From assembly GCA_902492065.1 (NCBI GenBank), contig CABUKE010000001.1, positions 248,001-312,000 of the forward strand: a DNA stretch of 64,000 nucleotides, in the 5' to 3' direction. The DNA comes from an uncultured Eubacteriales bacterium. GTDB taxonomy: Bacteria; Bacillota; Clostridia; UBA1381; UMGS1253. How positions within the stretch are numbered: position 1 is the first letter of the stretch; the number at the start of each line of letters is the position of its first letter. The notes under the pieces are model-generated. The model saw only the letters and a program-made list of their open reading frames with translations. It ran no database searches and was not told where the DNA came from. This document shows, one piece after another, positions 1 through 8,525 of this stretch. Both the position numbers and the translations under genes were made by a program.

Positions 1-168
1 GGCATGACGATGGTCGTTGTAACGCATGAGATGGGATTTGCCCGCGAGGTGGGCTCTCGGGTGTTGTTTATGGATGAGGGCGTCATTTTGGAGCAGAATG
101 TACCGAAGGAACTGTTTGGAAATCCGCAGCATGAGCGGACAAAGTCGTTTTTGAGCAAGGTATTATAA
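1..168 (+). CDS. Amino-acid ABC transporter ATP-binding protein, C-terminal fragment
   Basis: The frame is open from base 1 and stops at 166-168, so only the last 55 residues are present. The fragment contains VVVTHEMGFAREV, the H-loop (switch histidine) region of polar amino-acid transporter ATPases of the GlnQ/HisP type, followed by FMDEG and a C-terminal NPQHERTKSFL segment typical of that subfamily. It would hydrolyse ATP on the cytoplasmic side of the importer. The solute-binding protein gene starts 38 bases downstream, so the two probably share a transcript. The exact substrate cannot be told from this piece. Confidence 0.9.
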   Translation, partial: GMTMVVVTHEMGFAREVGSRVLFMDEGVILEQNVPKELFGNPQHERTKSFLSKVL

Positions 169-206
169 GCAATTGCTTATGTAATATTTTAAGGAGGATG
201 AAGAAA

Positions 207-1010
207 ATGAAGAAGGTATGGAAGGTTCTTGCTTTATTGGCATGTGTTTGCCTGGTTTTAGGCGCATTTGCAGGTTGCAGCAGCGAAACGCCCGCAACGC
301 CGAGCGCAAGCCCGTCGGCATCTCCTGCGACAGCAGATGAAGATGTACTGGTTATGGGTACAAATGCGGAGTTTCCGCCGTTTGAGTATGTAACGGATCA
401 GGGGCTGGTTGACAAGTTTGACGGAATCGACGTTGCAATTGCACAGGAGATTGCAAACAGCTTGGGTAAGACGCTGAAGATTGAAAACATGGAGTTTGAT
501 TCGCTGATTACGGCGCTTGCAACCGGTAAGGTTGACTTTGTTGCTGCCGGCATGACAGTAGAGCCGGACCGTGCAGAGAATGTTGACTTCTCGGACACGT
601 ATTACAGCGCAAAGCAGGTTATGATTGTAAAGGAAGGCAGCGACATCAAGTCCTCGGCTGACCTGGAAGGTAAAAAGATTGGTGTTATCCTTGGTTACAC
701 AGGCGATACGACAGTAACGGAAGATCTGGGTTATTCGCCGGAGCGGTATAAGAAGGGCGCAGACGCGGTTCTGGATCTCGTAAACGGTCGTCTTGACGTT
801 GTTGTGATTGACTCTGCGCCGGCACAGGCATTTGTGAACAAGAATCCGGGCCTTGCCATTGTAGAGGATGCGGCCGCTTTCGAGCAGGAAGAGTATGCAA
901 TTGCAGTTCAAAAGGGCGACAGCGAGCTTCTGGGCCAGATTAACGACGTACTTGCTGAGCTGAAGGAGAATGGTAAAATCGAAGAATTTGGCGAGAAGTA
1001 TTCGGAGTAA
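207..1010 (+). CDS. Amino-acid ABC transporter substrate-binding lipoprotein
   Basis: A 267-residue family 3 periplasmic-type binding protein. The N-terminus has a lipoprotein signal with lipobox LGAFAGC (Cys about residue 24), then a Ser/Pro/Ala-rich linker, then the binding domain starting LVMGTNAEFPPFEY. The pattern GIDVAIAQEIA...LITALATGKVDFVAAGMT is characteristic of cystine/glutamine/arginine-type binding proteins. I chose the ATG at 207 rather than 198 because the AAGGAGG ribosome-binding site (191-197) abuts the first ATG and lies nine bases from the second. It delivers an amino acid to the permease whose ATPase precedes it. Specificity is not resolved. Confidence 0.9.
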   Translation: MKKVWKVLALLACVCLVLGAFAGCSSETPATPSASPSASPATADEDVLVMGTNAEFPPFEYVTDQGLVDKFDGIDVAIAQEIANSLGKTLKIENMEFDSLITALATGKVDFVAAGMTVEPDRAENVDFSDTYYSAKQVMIVKEGSDIKSSADLEGKKIGVILGYTGDTTVTEDLGYSPERYKKGADAVLDLVNGRLDVVVIDSAPAQAFVNKNPGLAIVEDAAAFEQEEYAIAVQKGDSELLGQINDVLAELKENGKIEEFGEKYSE

Positions 1011-1029
1011 TCCAAAACGAATCCGATAT

Positions 1030-1060
1030 GGGCAGAGGGGATTCCCTCTGCCTGTTTTAT
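1030..1060 (+). terminator. Intrinsic terminator after the amino-acid transporter genes
   Basis: Inverted repeat GGCAGAGG / CCTCTGCC with a short loop (1031-1052) followed by TGTTTTAT. It separates the transporter unit from the pseudouridine synthase gene. Confidence 0.75.
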
Positions 1061-1090
1061 ATTTCAAACCGGAAAAAGGAGGCGGGTGGA

Positions 1091-1801
1091 ATGCGGCTGG
1101 ACAAATATTTGGCCGACTGTGGCGCAGGAAGCCGTAAAGAAACGCGCTCGTTTATCCGCGATGGGCGTGTTACGGTAAATGGCGTTGTGGCGAAAAGAGA
1201 GGCCCAGCAGGTGCAGGAGGAAGCAGACCACATTTGTCTGGACGGAGCGGAGTTGCTATATAGACGGTATTTATACCTGATGCTCAACAAGCCTGCCGGC
1301 GTTGTTTCCGCTACGCAGGATAGACAATATAAAACCGTGCTTGACCTTGTGCCGCCGCAGTACCGCCACTTTGGCCTGTTCCCGGTTGGGCGGCTCGACA
1401 TTGATACGACAGGACTGCTGCTGTTGACCAACGACGGCGCATTGGCACACCGGCTGACCTCACCACGGTATCATGCGGATAAGATATATTATGTGGAGGT
1501 CGCTGGCGTCGTTGGAGATGAGGACCGGAAACAGTTCCGGGACGGCATTTTGCTCGAGGACGGGTATCGCTGTAAGCCTGCAGAGCTTTACGTATTAGAG
1601 TCTGGTGCGGTCAGTACGGTGCGCCTGACAATTCAGGAAGGAAAATTTCATCAGGTGAAGCGGATGTTTGAGGCAGTGGGAAAACGTGTATTGTCCCTTA
1701 AGCGGCTCGCTATGGGCGGTGTTAGGCTAGATGAATCGCTTAGAGAAGGCGAGGTGCGGCTGCTCACGGAGCAGGAGATTGCGCTGCTGAAACAGGTATA
1801 A
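1091..1801 (+). CDS. 16S rRNA pseudouridine synthase, RsuA family
   Basis: A 236-residue protein with an N-terminal S4 RNA-binding domain (MRLDKYLADCGAGSRKE, residues 1 to about 55) and a RsuA/RluB/E/F catalytic domain. The signature GRLDIDTTGLLLLTNDG near residue 100 contains the catalytic Asp that attacks the uridine C1'. The length and single S4 domain fit RsuA (U516 of 16S rRNA), but RluB-like activity on 23S rRNA is not excluded. The start at 1091 is supported by AAGGAGG at about 1076-1082. A longer in-frame start at 1028 lies inside the upstream terminator and is unlikely. It stands alone between two terminators. Confidence 0.88.
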   Translation: MRLDKYLADCGAGSRKETRSFIRDGRVTVNGVVAKREAQQVQEEADHICLDGAELLYRRYLYLMLNKPAGVVSATQDRQYKTVLDLVPPQYRHFGLFPVGRLDIDTTGLLLLTNDGALAHRLTSPRYHADKIYYVEVAGVVGDEDRKQFRDGILLEDGYRCKPAELYVLESGAVSTVRLTIQEGKFHQVKRMFEAVGKRVLSLKRLAMGGVRLDESLREGEVRLLTEQEIALLKQV

Positions 1802-1803
1802 AT

Positions 1804-1836
1804 AAAACCTCCCATTTGTTTGGGAGGTTTTCTTTA
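1804..1836. terminator. Bidirectional terminator between rsuA-like gene and feoB
   Basis: Hairpin with arms ACCTCCCA / TGGGAGGT and flanking A and T runs on both sides (AATAAA before, TTTTCTTT after). It can serve the convergent feoB transcript as well as the plus-strand gene. Confidence 0.8.
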
Positions 1837-3954
1837 TGCCAGACCGGACAGGCGGGCGATGCCCGCAACGAGAAAGCAGGCGAGCAGGCCGATTCCGGTC
1901 GGCAAGACGAACGCCGCTGCTGTCCACTTCCACGAACCGGTTTCCTTTTTGATTGTCAAACAGGTCGTTGCGCAAGGAAAGTGCATGAGCGAAAACAGCA
2001 TGGTGCATACGGCAGTCAGCCACGTCCAACCGTTGTTGACGAGCAAAGTATGCAGTTCCTGAAGCGAATCCATTTCCGTCAGCGTTCCTGTTGCAAGATA
2101 GGTCATGATAATGATTGGCATGACAATTTCGTTGGCTGGCAGACCGAGTACAAATGCCATCAATATTACACCGTCAAGACCGAACCACCATGCAATCGGG
2201 TCGAGAAGGGCCGCACAGTGCGACAAAATACTCGAATCGCCTATGTAAATGTTTGCTAAAAGCCAAATGACAAGTCCGGCTGGTGCGGCAACCATGACCG
2301 CCCGTCCCAGCACGAACAGCGTCCGGTCTAAAATGGAACGGACAATGACCTTCCCGACCTGTGGGACACGGTAGGGGGGAAGCTCCAGCGCAAAGGAGGA
2401 GGGCATCCCCTTGAGTACAGTCATAGACAGCAAGCGGGAAACCAACAGAGTCACCAATACGCCAAGTACGATAACGCCAGTCAGAATCAGCGTTGATATA
2501 AGCGACTGACAAAAAGCCGAAGCGACCGTACCTGCAAAGAACATGGTGATAATAGAAATCATGGTAGGGAACCGTCCATTGCACGGTACAAAATTATTTG
2601 TCAAAATCGCAATCAGGCGCTCCCGCGGGGAGTCGATAATCCGGCATCCGGTCACGCCGCACGCATTGCAGCCAAACCCCATGCACATGGTGAGCGCCTG
2701 CTTGCCGTGGGTATGTGCCTTTTTGAAGAATTTATCCATATTAAATGCAATCCGAGGCAGATAGCCCAAATCCTCCAATAGTGTAAACAGTGGGAAAAAG
2801 ATTGCCATGGGCGGCAGCATGACCGATACGACCCAGGAGAGTACCCGGTACATCCCGCCGACGAGCAAACCGCCTACGAATGGCGGCGCATTGGCAAACA
2901 GCTCCCAGAGTTGTGCTTCAATCCAGGAAAACATGCTAAATAATAGCTCGGAGGGGTAGTTGGCGCCGGAAATCGTAATCCAGAAAATCAAAAACAGCAG
3001 CGCCAGCATAATGGGGATTCCGGTCGTTTTTGCAGTTAAAATACGGTCAAGCCTGCGGTCGCGCGCGTTATAGTCCGGTTTTGTCCGGACGCATGTGCGA
3101 TAAATCGTCTCGCTTTCCTGCACAATTTTGGATACATAACAGTCCCGAATCGTTTCTTTTTCGACTCCGCCGCTGGCGAGAATAGCCCTTGCCGCCAGCA
3201 TTCCATTCTGAAACTCCAGCTCATCCGAAAGCTCTCTGCCCAGATATTCCGACAGCGAGTGAAGAAATGCAGTGTCCTCCTCGAATAGACGAAGCGACAG
3301 CCATCTTGCGCTCAAACCTCCATGTGGCAAGCGGCCAAGACCTTTACTAAGCTGTGCGGCGGCTGATTCTATGACGTCTCCGTAGTCGATTCTGCGGCAG
3401 GGACGGTTTTCTTTGCACGTATCCTGGATGGCCTCGCAAAGCTGCTTTAGCCCTTTGCCGCTGCGTGCGCTCGTCCCTACCACAGGGATGCCGAGCGTCT
3501 GTGACAGTTTTTGCAGGTCTATTTGGATGTTTTTCTTTTTTGCTTCGTCAATCAAATTGACGCACAGGACTACATTGCCCGTTATTTCAAGAATTTGCAG
3601 CACGAGGTTCAAATTCCGTTCCAGGCATGTCGCATCCGCGACAACGCAGGTTACGTCCGCGCCGCCGAAACAGATGAAATCGCGCGCGACCTCCTCTTCC
3701 GCCGAGCTTGCCAAAATCGAATACGTGCCCGGCATATCGACAAGGATGTAGTTGACGCCGCCATATGTATACTGCCCGCGCGCATTGGCGACGGTTTTTC
3801 CGGGCCAGTTCCCGGTGTGTTGGTTCATGCCGGTGAGCTGGTTAAATACGGTGCTTTTTCCTACGTTCGGGTTCCCGGCAAGCCCGATGATTTTGTCCTG
3901 TGCGGAGGTTTTTTTGATGTCTAATTTGTCAGCGTAGGCTCGTTTTTCTTCCAT
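1834..3954 (-). CDS. feoB: Ferrous iron transporter FeoB
   Basis: A 706-residue inner-membrane Fe(II) transporter with a cytoplasmic N-terminal G domain. Visible motifs are G1 GNPNVGKST, G3 DMPGTY and G4 NLID. A helical guanine-dissociation-inhibitor-like spacer follows, then the membrane domain with two Gate regions. The first Gate has the Cys-rich stretch CMGFGCNACGVTGCR and then NNFVPCNGRFPT, both conserved in FeoB. The ATG at 3954 is preferred over 3960 because GGGAGG directly abuts the upstream ATG and lies six bases from the chosen one. feoA is upstream on the same strand, 36 bases away, so the two form an operon. No FeoC is present. Confidence 0.95.
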   Translation of the reverse strand: MEEKRAYADKLDIKKTSAQDKIIGLAGNPNVGKSTVFNQLTGMNQHTGNWPGKTVANARGQYTYGGVNYILVDMPGTYSILASSAEEEVARDFICFGGADVTCVVADATCLERNLNLVLQILEITGNVVLCVNLIDEAKKKNIQIDLQKLSQTLGIPVVGTSARSGKGLKQLCEAIQDTCKENRPCRRIDYGDVIESAAAQLSKGLGRLPHGGLSARWLSLRLFEEDTAFLHSLSEYLGRELSDELEFQNGMLAARAILASGGVEKETIRDCYVSKIVQESETIYRTCVRTKPDYNARDRRLDRILTAKTTGIPIMLALLFLIFWITISGANYPSELLFSMFSWIEAQLWELFANAPPFVGGLLVGGMYRVLSWVVSVMLPPMAIFFPLFTLLEDLGYLPRIAFNMDKFFKKAHTHGKQALTMCMGFGCNACGVTGCRIIDSPRERLIAILTNNFVPCNGRFPTMISIITMFFAGTVASAFCQSLISTLILTGVIVLGVLVTLLVSRLLSMTVLKGMPSSFALELPPYRVPQVGKVIVRSILDRTLFVLGRAVMVAAPAGLVIWLLANIYIGDSSILSHCAALLDPIAWWFGLDGVILMAFVLGLPANEIVMPIIIMTYLATGTLTEMDSLQELHTLLVNNGWTWLTAVCTMLFSLMHFPCATTCLTIKKETGSWKWTAAAFVLPTGIGLLACFLVAGIARLSGLA

Positions 3955-3990
3955 CCGCATCCTCCCTCTGTACCAGATTTTAAGTCGGCA

Positions 3991-4233
3991 CTATTCTTCA
4001 AATTCAATTCGGACCTTTTTTGCGTCCTCGCCGCGCAGAGCGATGACTGCGCCGCGGATAAAGTATGCGACCGGGTCGCCGGACGGGCTTTTGTGCAGAG
4101 CTTCTACGTTTGTTCCCTCGACAAGGCCCAAATCGAGCATACGCCGCCGCTGGGTTCCGACTGCGTCCAGCCCTGTGACGCGGCAGTTCTGCCCAATGCA
4201 CAGCCGGTCAAGGGAAAGCTGTTTCTGTTTCAT
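3991..4233 (-). CDS. feoA: Ferrous iron transport accessory protein FeoA
   Basis: An 80-residue SH3-like FeoA protein. RRRMLDLGLVEGTNVEAL is the typical core, followed by GDPVAYFIRGAVIALRGEDAKKV. FeoA binds or supports FeoB in Fe(II) uptake, and its gene is the first of the feoAB unit on the minus strand. A GGAG ribosome-binding site lies upstream of the ATG at 4233. The promoter should lie in the divergent 190-base gap to tyrA, but I could not assign an unambiguous Fur or DtxR/IdeR operator there. Confidence 0.92.
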   Translation of the reverse strand: MKQKQLSLDRLCIGQNCRVTGLDAVGTQRRRMLDLGLVEGTNVEALHKSPSGDPVAYFIRGAVIALRGEDAKKVRIEFEE

Positions 4234-4346
4234 AGCAAAACTCCATTTCTATCTATATTTCAGGGCGCTATAGGCGTTCTTCCTGCTTATAGTTTCCTTC
4301 ACGATAGTATATGACCTACACTTGTATGCTGTTACAGGCGCAGGAG

Positions 4347-4375
4347 TTGCAGTTTTATTCATTTTGTGCTATACT
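4347..4375 (+). promoter_or_regulatory. Sigma-A type promoter upstream of tyrA
   Basis: TTGCAG (4347-4352), a 17-base spacer, then TATACT (4370-4375). It lies about 50 bases upstream of the tyrA start in the feoA-tyrA divergent gap. Confidence 0.65.
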
Positions 4376-4423
4376 GTAAAGGATTCTTTGGAAACGTAGT
4401 ATGGTAGAATGGAAGGATGGTAA

Positions 4424-5266
4424 ATGATGAACATTGGTGTAGTAGGACTTGGACTGATTGGCGGCTCGCTGTGTAAAACGATTTGCGAGCGTACGACGCA
4501 TAAATGCTACGGATTGGACCGTTCTGATGCGGTTGTGGAGCAGGCGCTGCGCGATGGGGCAATCTGCGGCCTTTTGGAAGAGGAGCGGATCGGCGACATG
4601 GATTTGACGGTCGTATGCCTGCACCCGCGCCAGACGATTGCCTTTTTGCAGGAACATGCGGCAGAGTTTCGTCCCGGCAGTATTGTCACAGATGTATGCG
4701 GCGTAAAGGGCGCAGTCGTTTCTGCGGTAGAGCAACTCCTCATGCGGGCGGGCGTCCGCTATGTCGGCGCGCACCCGATGGCCGGACGGGAGTTTTCCGG
4801 CTATGCGTATGCGCTTGACACGCTGTTTGACGGCGCAAGCTTTATCCTTACGCCGACGGAACGTTCGGATTCAGAAGCGCTCGAAACGCTGCGTGCGCTT
4901 GCGCTGGAGCTGGGGTTCGGGCGGGTCGTCCTCGCCACGCCGCAGCAGCACGACGAAACGATTGCCTTTACGTCGCAGCTTGCGCATGTTGTGTCCAATG
5001 CGTACGTAAAAAGTCCACGCCTGTTTAACCAGAGCGGCTTCAGCGCGGGCAGCTTTCAGGATTTGACCCGGGTGGCAAAGCTGGACGAAACTATGTGGAC
5101 GGACTTGTTTTTGCTCAACGCCGATGCGCTAACGGAGGAAATTGATACGCTTATGGGGCATTTGGCCCAATATCGTGACGCGTTGGCGGTGCAGGACCAC
5201 GATGCACTTTGTGCGCTTTTGCGAGTCGGAAGGGAACGGAAGGAAAAAAGCCTTGCGCAAGGCTGA
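4424..5266 (+). CDS. tyrA: Prephenate dehydrogenase
   Basis: A 280-residue NAD(P)-dependent TyrA that would oxidatively decarboxylate prephenate to 4-hydroxyphenylpyruvate in tyrosine synthesis. The Rossmann motif GVVGLGLIGGS is at the N-terminus. The conserved GAHPMAGREFSGY (about residue 110) and the HDETIAFTSQLAHV helix (about residue 185) are family hallmarks. There is no fused chorismate mutase or ACT domain, and no other aromatic gene is nearby. Two adjacent ATGs (4424 and 4427) could each serve as the start after GGAAGG. The next gene begins 14 bases after the stop, so translation is probably linked to it. Confidence 0.93.
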   Translation: MMNIGVVGLGLIGGSLCKTICERTTHKCYGLDRSDAVVEQALRDGAICGLLEEERIGDMDLTVVCLHPRQTIAFLQEHAAEFRPGSIVTDVCGVKGAVVSAVEQLLMRAGVRYVGAHPMAGREFSGYAYALDTLFDGASFILTPTERSDSEALETLRALALELGFGRVVLATPQQHDETIAFTSQLAHVVSNAYVKSPRLFNQSGFSAGSFQDLTRVAKLDETMWTDLFLLNADALTEEIDTLMGHLAQYRDALAVQDHDALCALLRVGRERKEKSLAQG

Positions 5267-5280
5267 AAAGGGGGTGTGTT

Positions 5281-5694
5281 ATGCCTGTAGTTACCAAAAG
5301 GGCACTCTTGGCGTGCCCGTGCGAGCGCGTCTGGGCGGTTGTGACTTCCCTAACGGAAACGGCATGGCGCAGCGACATCAGCCGGTGCGAGGTTATCGAG
5401 CCGGGCAAAAAGTTTGTCGAGTATACGAATGATGGTATCGCAACAGTATTTACGGTTACGGTGTTTGAACCGATGTACCGGTATGCGTTTGAGCTGGAGA
5501 ACGAAACCATATCCGGTTGTTGGGAAGGGCGTTTTTACCAGTGCGGCGCGGTGACGGAAATTGAATTTACCGAGAATGTCACGGCGAAAAAGTTTTTTAT
5601 AAAGCCGTTTGTGAAGGCATATCTGAAACGGCAACAGGCCGCTTATATGTCCGATTTGAAGCGGGCACTTGGCCTGAACATTTCAAATAAATAA
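5281..5694 (+). CDS. SRPBCC (START-like) domain protein
   Basis: A 137-residue protein predicted to adopt the helix-grip fold: an N-terminal strand VVTKRALLACPCERVWAVV, a middle beta-rich region and a long C-terminal helix containing FVKAYLKRQQAAYMSDLK. Members bind hydrophobic ligands or act as polyketide-cyclase-like proteins, but the ligand here is unknown. The ATG at 5281 follows AAAGGGGGTG. It lies between tyrA and a MATE transporter with gaps of only 14-15 bases, suggesting one transcript. Assignment to the superfamily rests on pattern only. Confidence 0.65.
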   Translation: MPVVTKRALLACPCERVWAVVTSLTETAWRSDISRCEVIEPGKKFVEYTNDGIATVFTVTVFEPMYRYAFELENETISGCWEGRFYQCGAVTEIEFTENVTAKKFFIKPFVKAYLKRQQAAYMSDLKRALGLNISNK

Positions 5695-5709
5695 GGAAGG
5701 CGAGAACAC

Positions 5710-7068
5710 TTGTTGTGGAAACGAAGTAGTTACATACCCGACCAGCCTCTGTTTACGAATCAGGCGCTCAAAAAGCTGATTATACCGCTCATCATCGAGC
5801 AGGCGCTGGCGGTCACAGTCGGCATGGTCGATACAATTATGGTTTCATCGGTTGGGGAGGCGGCGGTGTCCGGCATTTCTCTGGTCGATATGATTAATAT
5901 TTTGCTGATCAATATTTTTGCCGCGCTCGCGACGGGCGGTGCGGTCGTGTCGTCGCAGTTTATCGGGGCGCAGGACCGCGACCGCGCTAAACAGTCGGCC
6001 TCTCAGCTTTTGTTTGTTACGCTGGTCGTATCGTTGCTGTTTGCCATTGCTGCGCTTGCGTTTAAAAGGCCGATTTTGAATCTTGTGTTCGGCCGGATTG
6101 AGGCAGACGTTATGGGCAACGCGCTGACCTACCTGTTTTATTCGGCATTGTCATATCCTTTTTTGGCGCTGTATAACGCCTGTGCGGCGTTGTTCCGCTC
6201 TATGGGTAACTCGCGTATCTCCATGCTGACTTCGCTTTTAATGAATGGGATTAATATAGTCGGGAATGCGATTTTGATTTTTGGTTTTAACATGGGCGTA
6301 GCCGGTGCGGCGATTGCGACGCTTTTTTCAAGAATTGTTGCGGCAATTGTGATGTTAGTCTTGATTGCGCGCAGTTCGAACCTGATTTATGTGGACTTTA
6401 AGACAAAATTCCGCCCGGACTGGGCCATGATTAAAAAAATCCTGTATATTGGCGTGCCGAACAGCTTTGAGAACAGCTTTTTCCAGCTTGGTAAGATTCT
6501 TGTCCTCAGCATTGTGACGATGTTTGGCACCATGCAGATTACGGCGAACGCTGTGGCGAACAATCTTGCCTCGTTCGGGTGTATTCCGGGACAGGCGATG
6601 GGTCTGTCGCTAATCACGATTGTCGGGCAATGCGTCGGCGCACGGGATACCAAACAGGCGGTTTATTATACGAAACGGGTTTTGAAGTATTCGCACGCAG
6701 CCGTTTTGATAACGAATTTGTTTGTCATCGTCAGTCTGCCGTGGATTTTGCAGCTGTATTCTCTCTCAGCGGAAACGGCGCAGTATGCCACGATAATCAT
6801 TTTAATTCACAACACCTGTTCTATTATATTCTGGCCGGAGTCGTTTGAGCTGCCCAATGCTTTGCGCGCGGCAAACGACGTCCGCTATACGATGTGGATC
6901 GCAATTATCTCCATGCTGCTGTTCCGCATAGCGTTCAGTTATATTCTGGGGCTTGGCTTTGGCATGGGCGTAATTGGCGTTTGGATTGCGATGATTCTCG
7001 ACTGGATATTCCGCGATATTTTCTTTATTGGGCGCTTTGCGCGCGGAAAATGGAAGCAGAAGATATAA
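5710..7068 (+). CDS. MATE family efflux transporter
   Basis: A 452-residue polytopic membrane protein with about 12 helices and the N-terminal MATE pattern (LIIPLIIEQALAVTVGMVDTIMVSSVGE) repeated in diverged form in the second half. MATE proteins export cationic compounds using a sodium or proton gradient. The start appears to be TTG at 5710, with AAGGAAGG just upstream (about 5693-5701). TTG at 5713 is also possible. Its closest window relative by family is the decayed gene at 41.4 kb, but the two are clearly different MATE subtypes. Substrate unknown. Confidence 0.9.
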   Translation: MLWKRSSYIPDQPLFTNQALKKLIIPLIIEQALAVTVGMVDTIMVSSVGEAAVSGISLVDMINILLINIFAALATGGAVVSSQFIGAQDRDRAKQSASQLLFVTLVVSLLFAIAALAFKRPILNLVFGRIEADVMGNALTYLFYSALSYPFLALYNACAALFRSMGNSRISMLTSLLMNGINIVGNAILIFGFNMGVAGAAIATLFSRIVAAIVMLVLIARSSNLIYVDFKTKFRPDWAMIKKILYIGVPNSFENSFFQLGKILVLSIVTMFGTMQITANAVANNLASFGCIPGQAMGLSLITIVGQCVGARDTKQAVYYTKRVLKYSHAAVLITNLFVIVSLPWILQLYSLSAETAQYATIIILIHNTCSIIFWPESFELPNALRAANDVRYTMWIAIISMLLFRIAFSYILGLGFGMGVIGVWIAMILDWIFRDIFFIGRFARGKWKQKI

Positions 7069-7087
7069 GAGATAGGGGAGGAACGGT

Positions 7088-7639
7088 GTGGAGCATCATG
7101 GCACAGCCCGGCTGGAAACGGAGCGGCTCATACTGCGGCGGTTTACGGTAGAGGATGCGCAGGATATGTTTGATAATTGGGCGAGCGACCCGGGGGTGAC
7201 AAAGTATGTGACGTGGGCGCCGCACCCGGACGCAGCGGCGACAAAAGAGTTTTTGTCGCTTTGGAGCGCGCAGGCGGAGAAGATAGACACATACAACTGG
7301 TGCATTGTTTGGAAGCAGAGCGGCGAGGCGATTGGAAATATTTCCGTGGTGCGCCTGTATGAGAGGGAAGAAACGGCTGAGATTGGCTACTGCCTTAGCG
7401 CAAGGTTTTGGGGGCAGGGCATTATGACGGAAGCGTTTCGGGCTGTGATTGAATATCTGTTTACATGCGTCGGAGTAAACCGTATCGAAGCGCGGCACGA
7501 TACGCGTAACCCCGCCTCTGGCAAAGTGATGGAAAAGTGTGGGATGACGAAAGAGGGCGTTTTGCGCCAGCGCGGGAGGAATAACGCGGGCCGGTGCGAT
7601 TTGGCGATCTACAGCATCCTGCGTGAGGAGTGGAAATAA
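7088..7639 (+). CDS. GNAT N-acetyltransferase (RimJ/RimL-like)
   Basis: A 183-residue acetyltransferase. TARLETERLILRRFTVEDAQDMFDNW is the usual opening of the RimJ/RimL subgroup. EIGYCLSARFWGQGIMTEAF carries the acetyl-CoA-binding motif region, and NRIEARHDTRNPASGKVMEKCGM is the C-terminal signature. It would transfer acetyl groups to a protein N-terminus or small amine. The GTG start at 7088 follows GGGGAGG by six bases. It is the last gene of the tyrA-led run and is followed by a strong terminator. Confidence 0.88.
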   Translation: MEHHGTARLETERLILRRFTVEDAQDMFDNWASDPGVTKYVTWAPHPDAAATKEFLSLWSAQAEKIDTYNWCIVWKQSGEAIGNISVVRLYEREETAEIGYCLSARFWGQGIMTEAFRAVIEYLFTCVGVNRIEARHDTRNPASGKVMEKCGMTKEGVLRQRGRNNAGRCDLAIYSILREEWK

Positions 7640-7647
7640 AACAAAAT

Positions 7648-7680
7648 AAAAAGGACGGGAATTCCCGTCCTTTTTATTTT
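7648..7680. terminator. Strong bidirectional terminator between GNAT gene and carB-dapF
   Basis: Perfect inverted repeat AAAAAGGACGGG / CCCGTCCTTTTT with an AATT loop and T-rich tails on both sides. It serves two convergent transcripts. Confidence 0.9.
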
Positions 7681-7685
7681 CTTGG

Positions 7686-8525
7686 TTAGACCTCTACGGT
7701 CCCTTCGTATACCTTCACTGCCGAACCGGTCATAAATACGCCTTCGTCAGTGTAATTGATAATCAAATCGCCGCCGCGCAGCTTTACGGTGATGTCCTCT
7801 CCCTTCGGGCAGAGTCCGTTTTCCACAGCAGCAACTGCTGCCGCGCATGCGCCTGTACCGCAGGCCCACGTCTCGCCGCTGCCGCGCTCCCATACGCGCA
7901 TTTTCAGCGTATGGCTGTCGAGCACACGAATGAACTCCGTGTTGACGCGCTCGGGGAACAGCTCGCTGTTTTCAAACATGGGGCCAACCTTTTCAATGTC
8001 GAGCGTGTCCACGCTGTCAAGGAATACGACGCAGTGCGGATTCCCCATGGAAACGCAGGTGATGTTGTACGGCGTATCGCCAATTGTAACAGGCCGGTCA
8101 ATGACCTCCTCGCCGCCAAGCTTAACCGGAATCTGGTTCGGCGTCAGGATTGCCTTGCCCATGTCGACTTTAACCGCGCTGACCTCGCCGCCGCGTAGAT
8201 ACAGCGACAATGTCTTAATTCCGCTCAGCGTATCGATCGTAATCGTTTGCTTATCGACGAGTTTGTTGTCATAGAGATACTTGCCCACACAGCGGATAGC
8301 ATTACCGCACATTTTGCCCTCGCTGCCGTCGAGGTTGAACATCCGCATCTTTGCGTCTGCCACATCAGACGGGCAAATCAGTACGACGCCGTCGCCGCCA
8401 ATGCCGAAATGCCGGTCGGACAGGCGTACGCTGAGCCCCTCCGGATTGTCAATCACCTGGTCAAACACATTAAAGTAAATGTAGTCGTTGCCGCAGCCCT
8501 GCATTTTCGTAAACCGCAGCTTCAT
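7686..8525 (-). other. dapF: DapF portion of the fusion, with possible independent start
   Basis: The segment starts at an internal ATG (8525) giving MKLRFTKMQGCGNDY, exactly where a free-standing DapF normally begins, and is 279 residues long, the usual family length. CCGGAG lies seven bases upstream of this ATG, so ribosomes could start here and make separate DapF in addition to the fusion product. The codons just before it are GAA AAG; a one-base change of either would give a stop. I therefore read this as an ancestral dapF gene now in frame with carB. Confidence 0.75.
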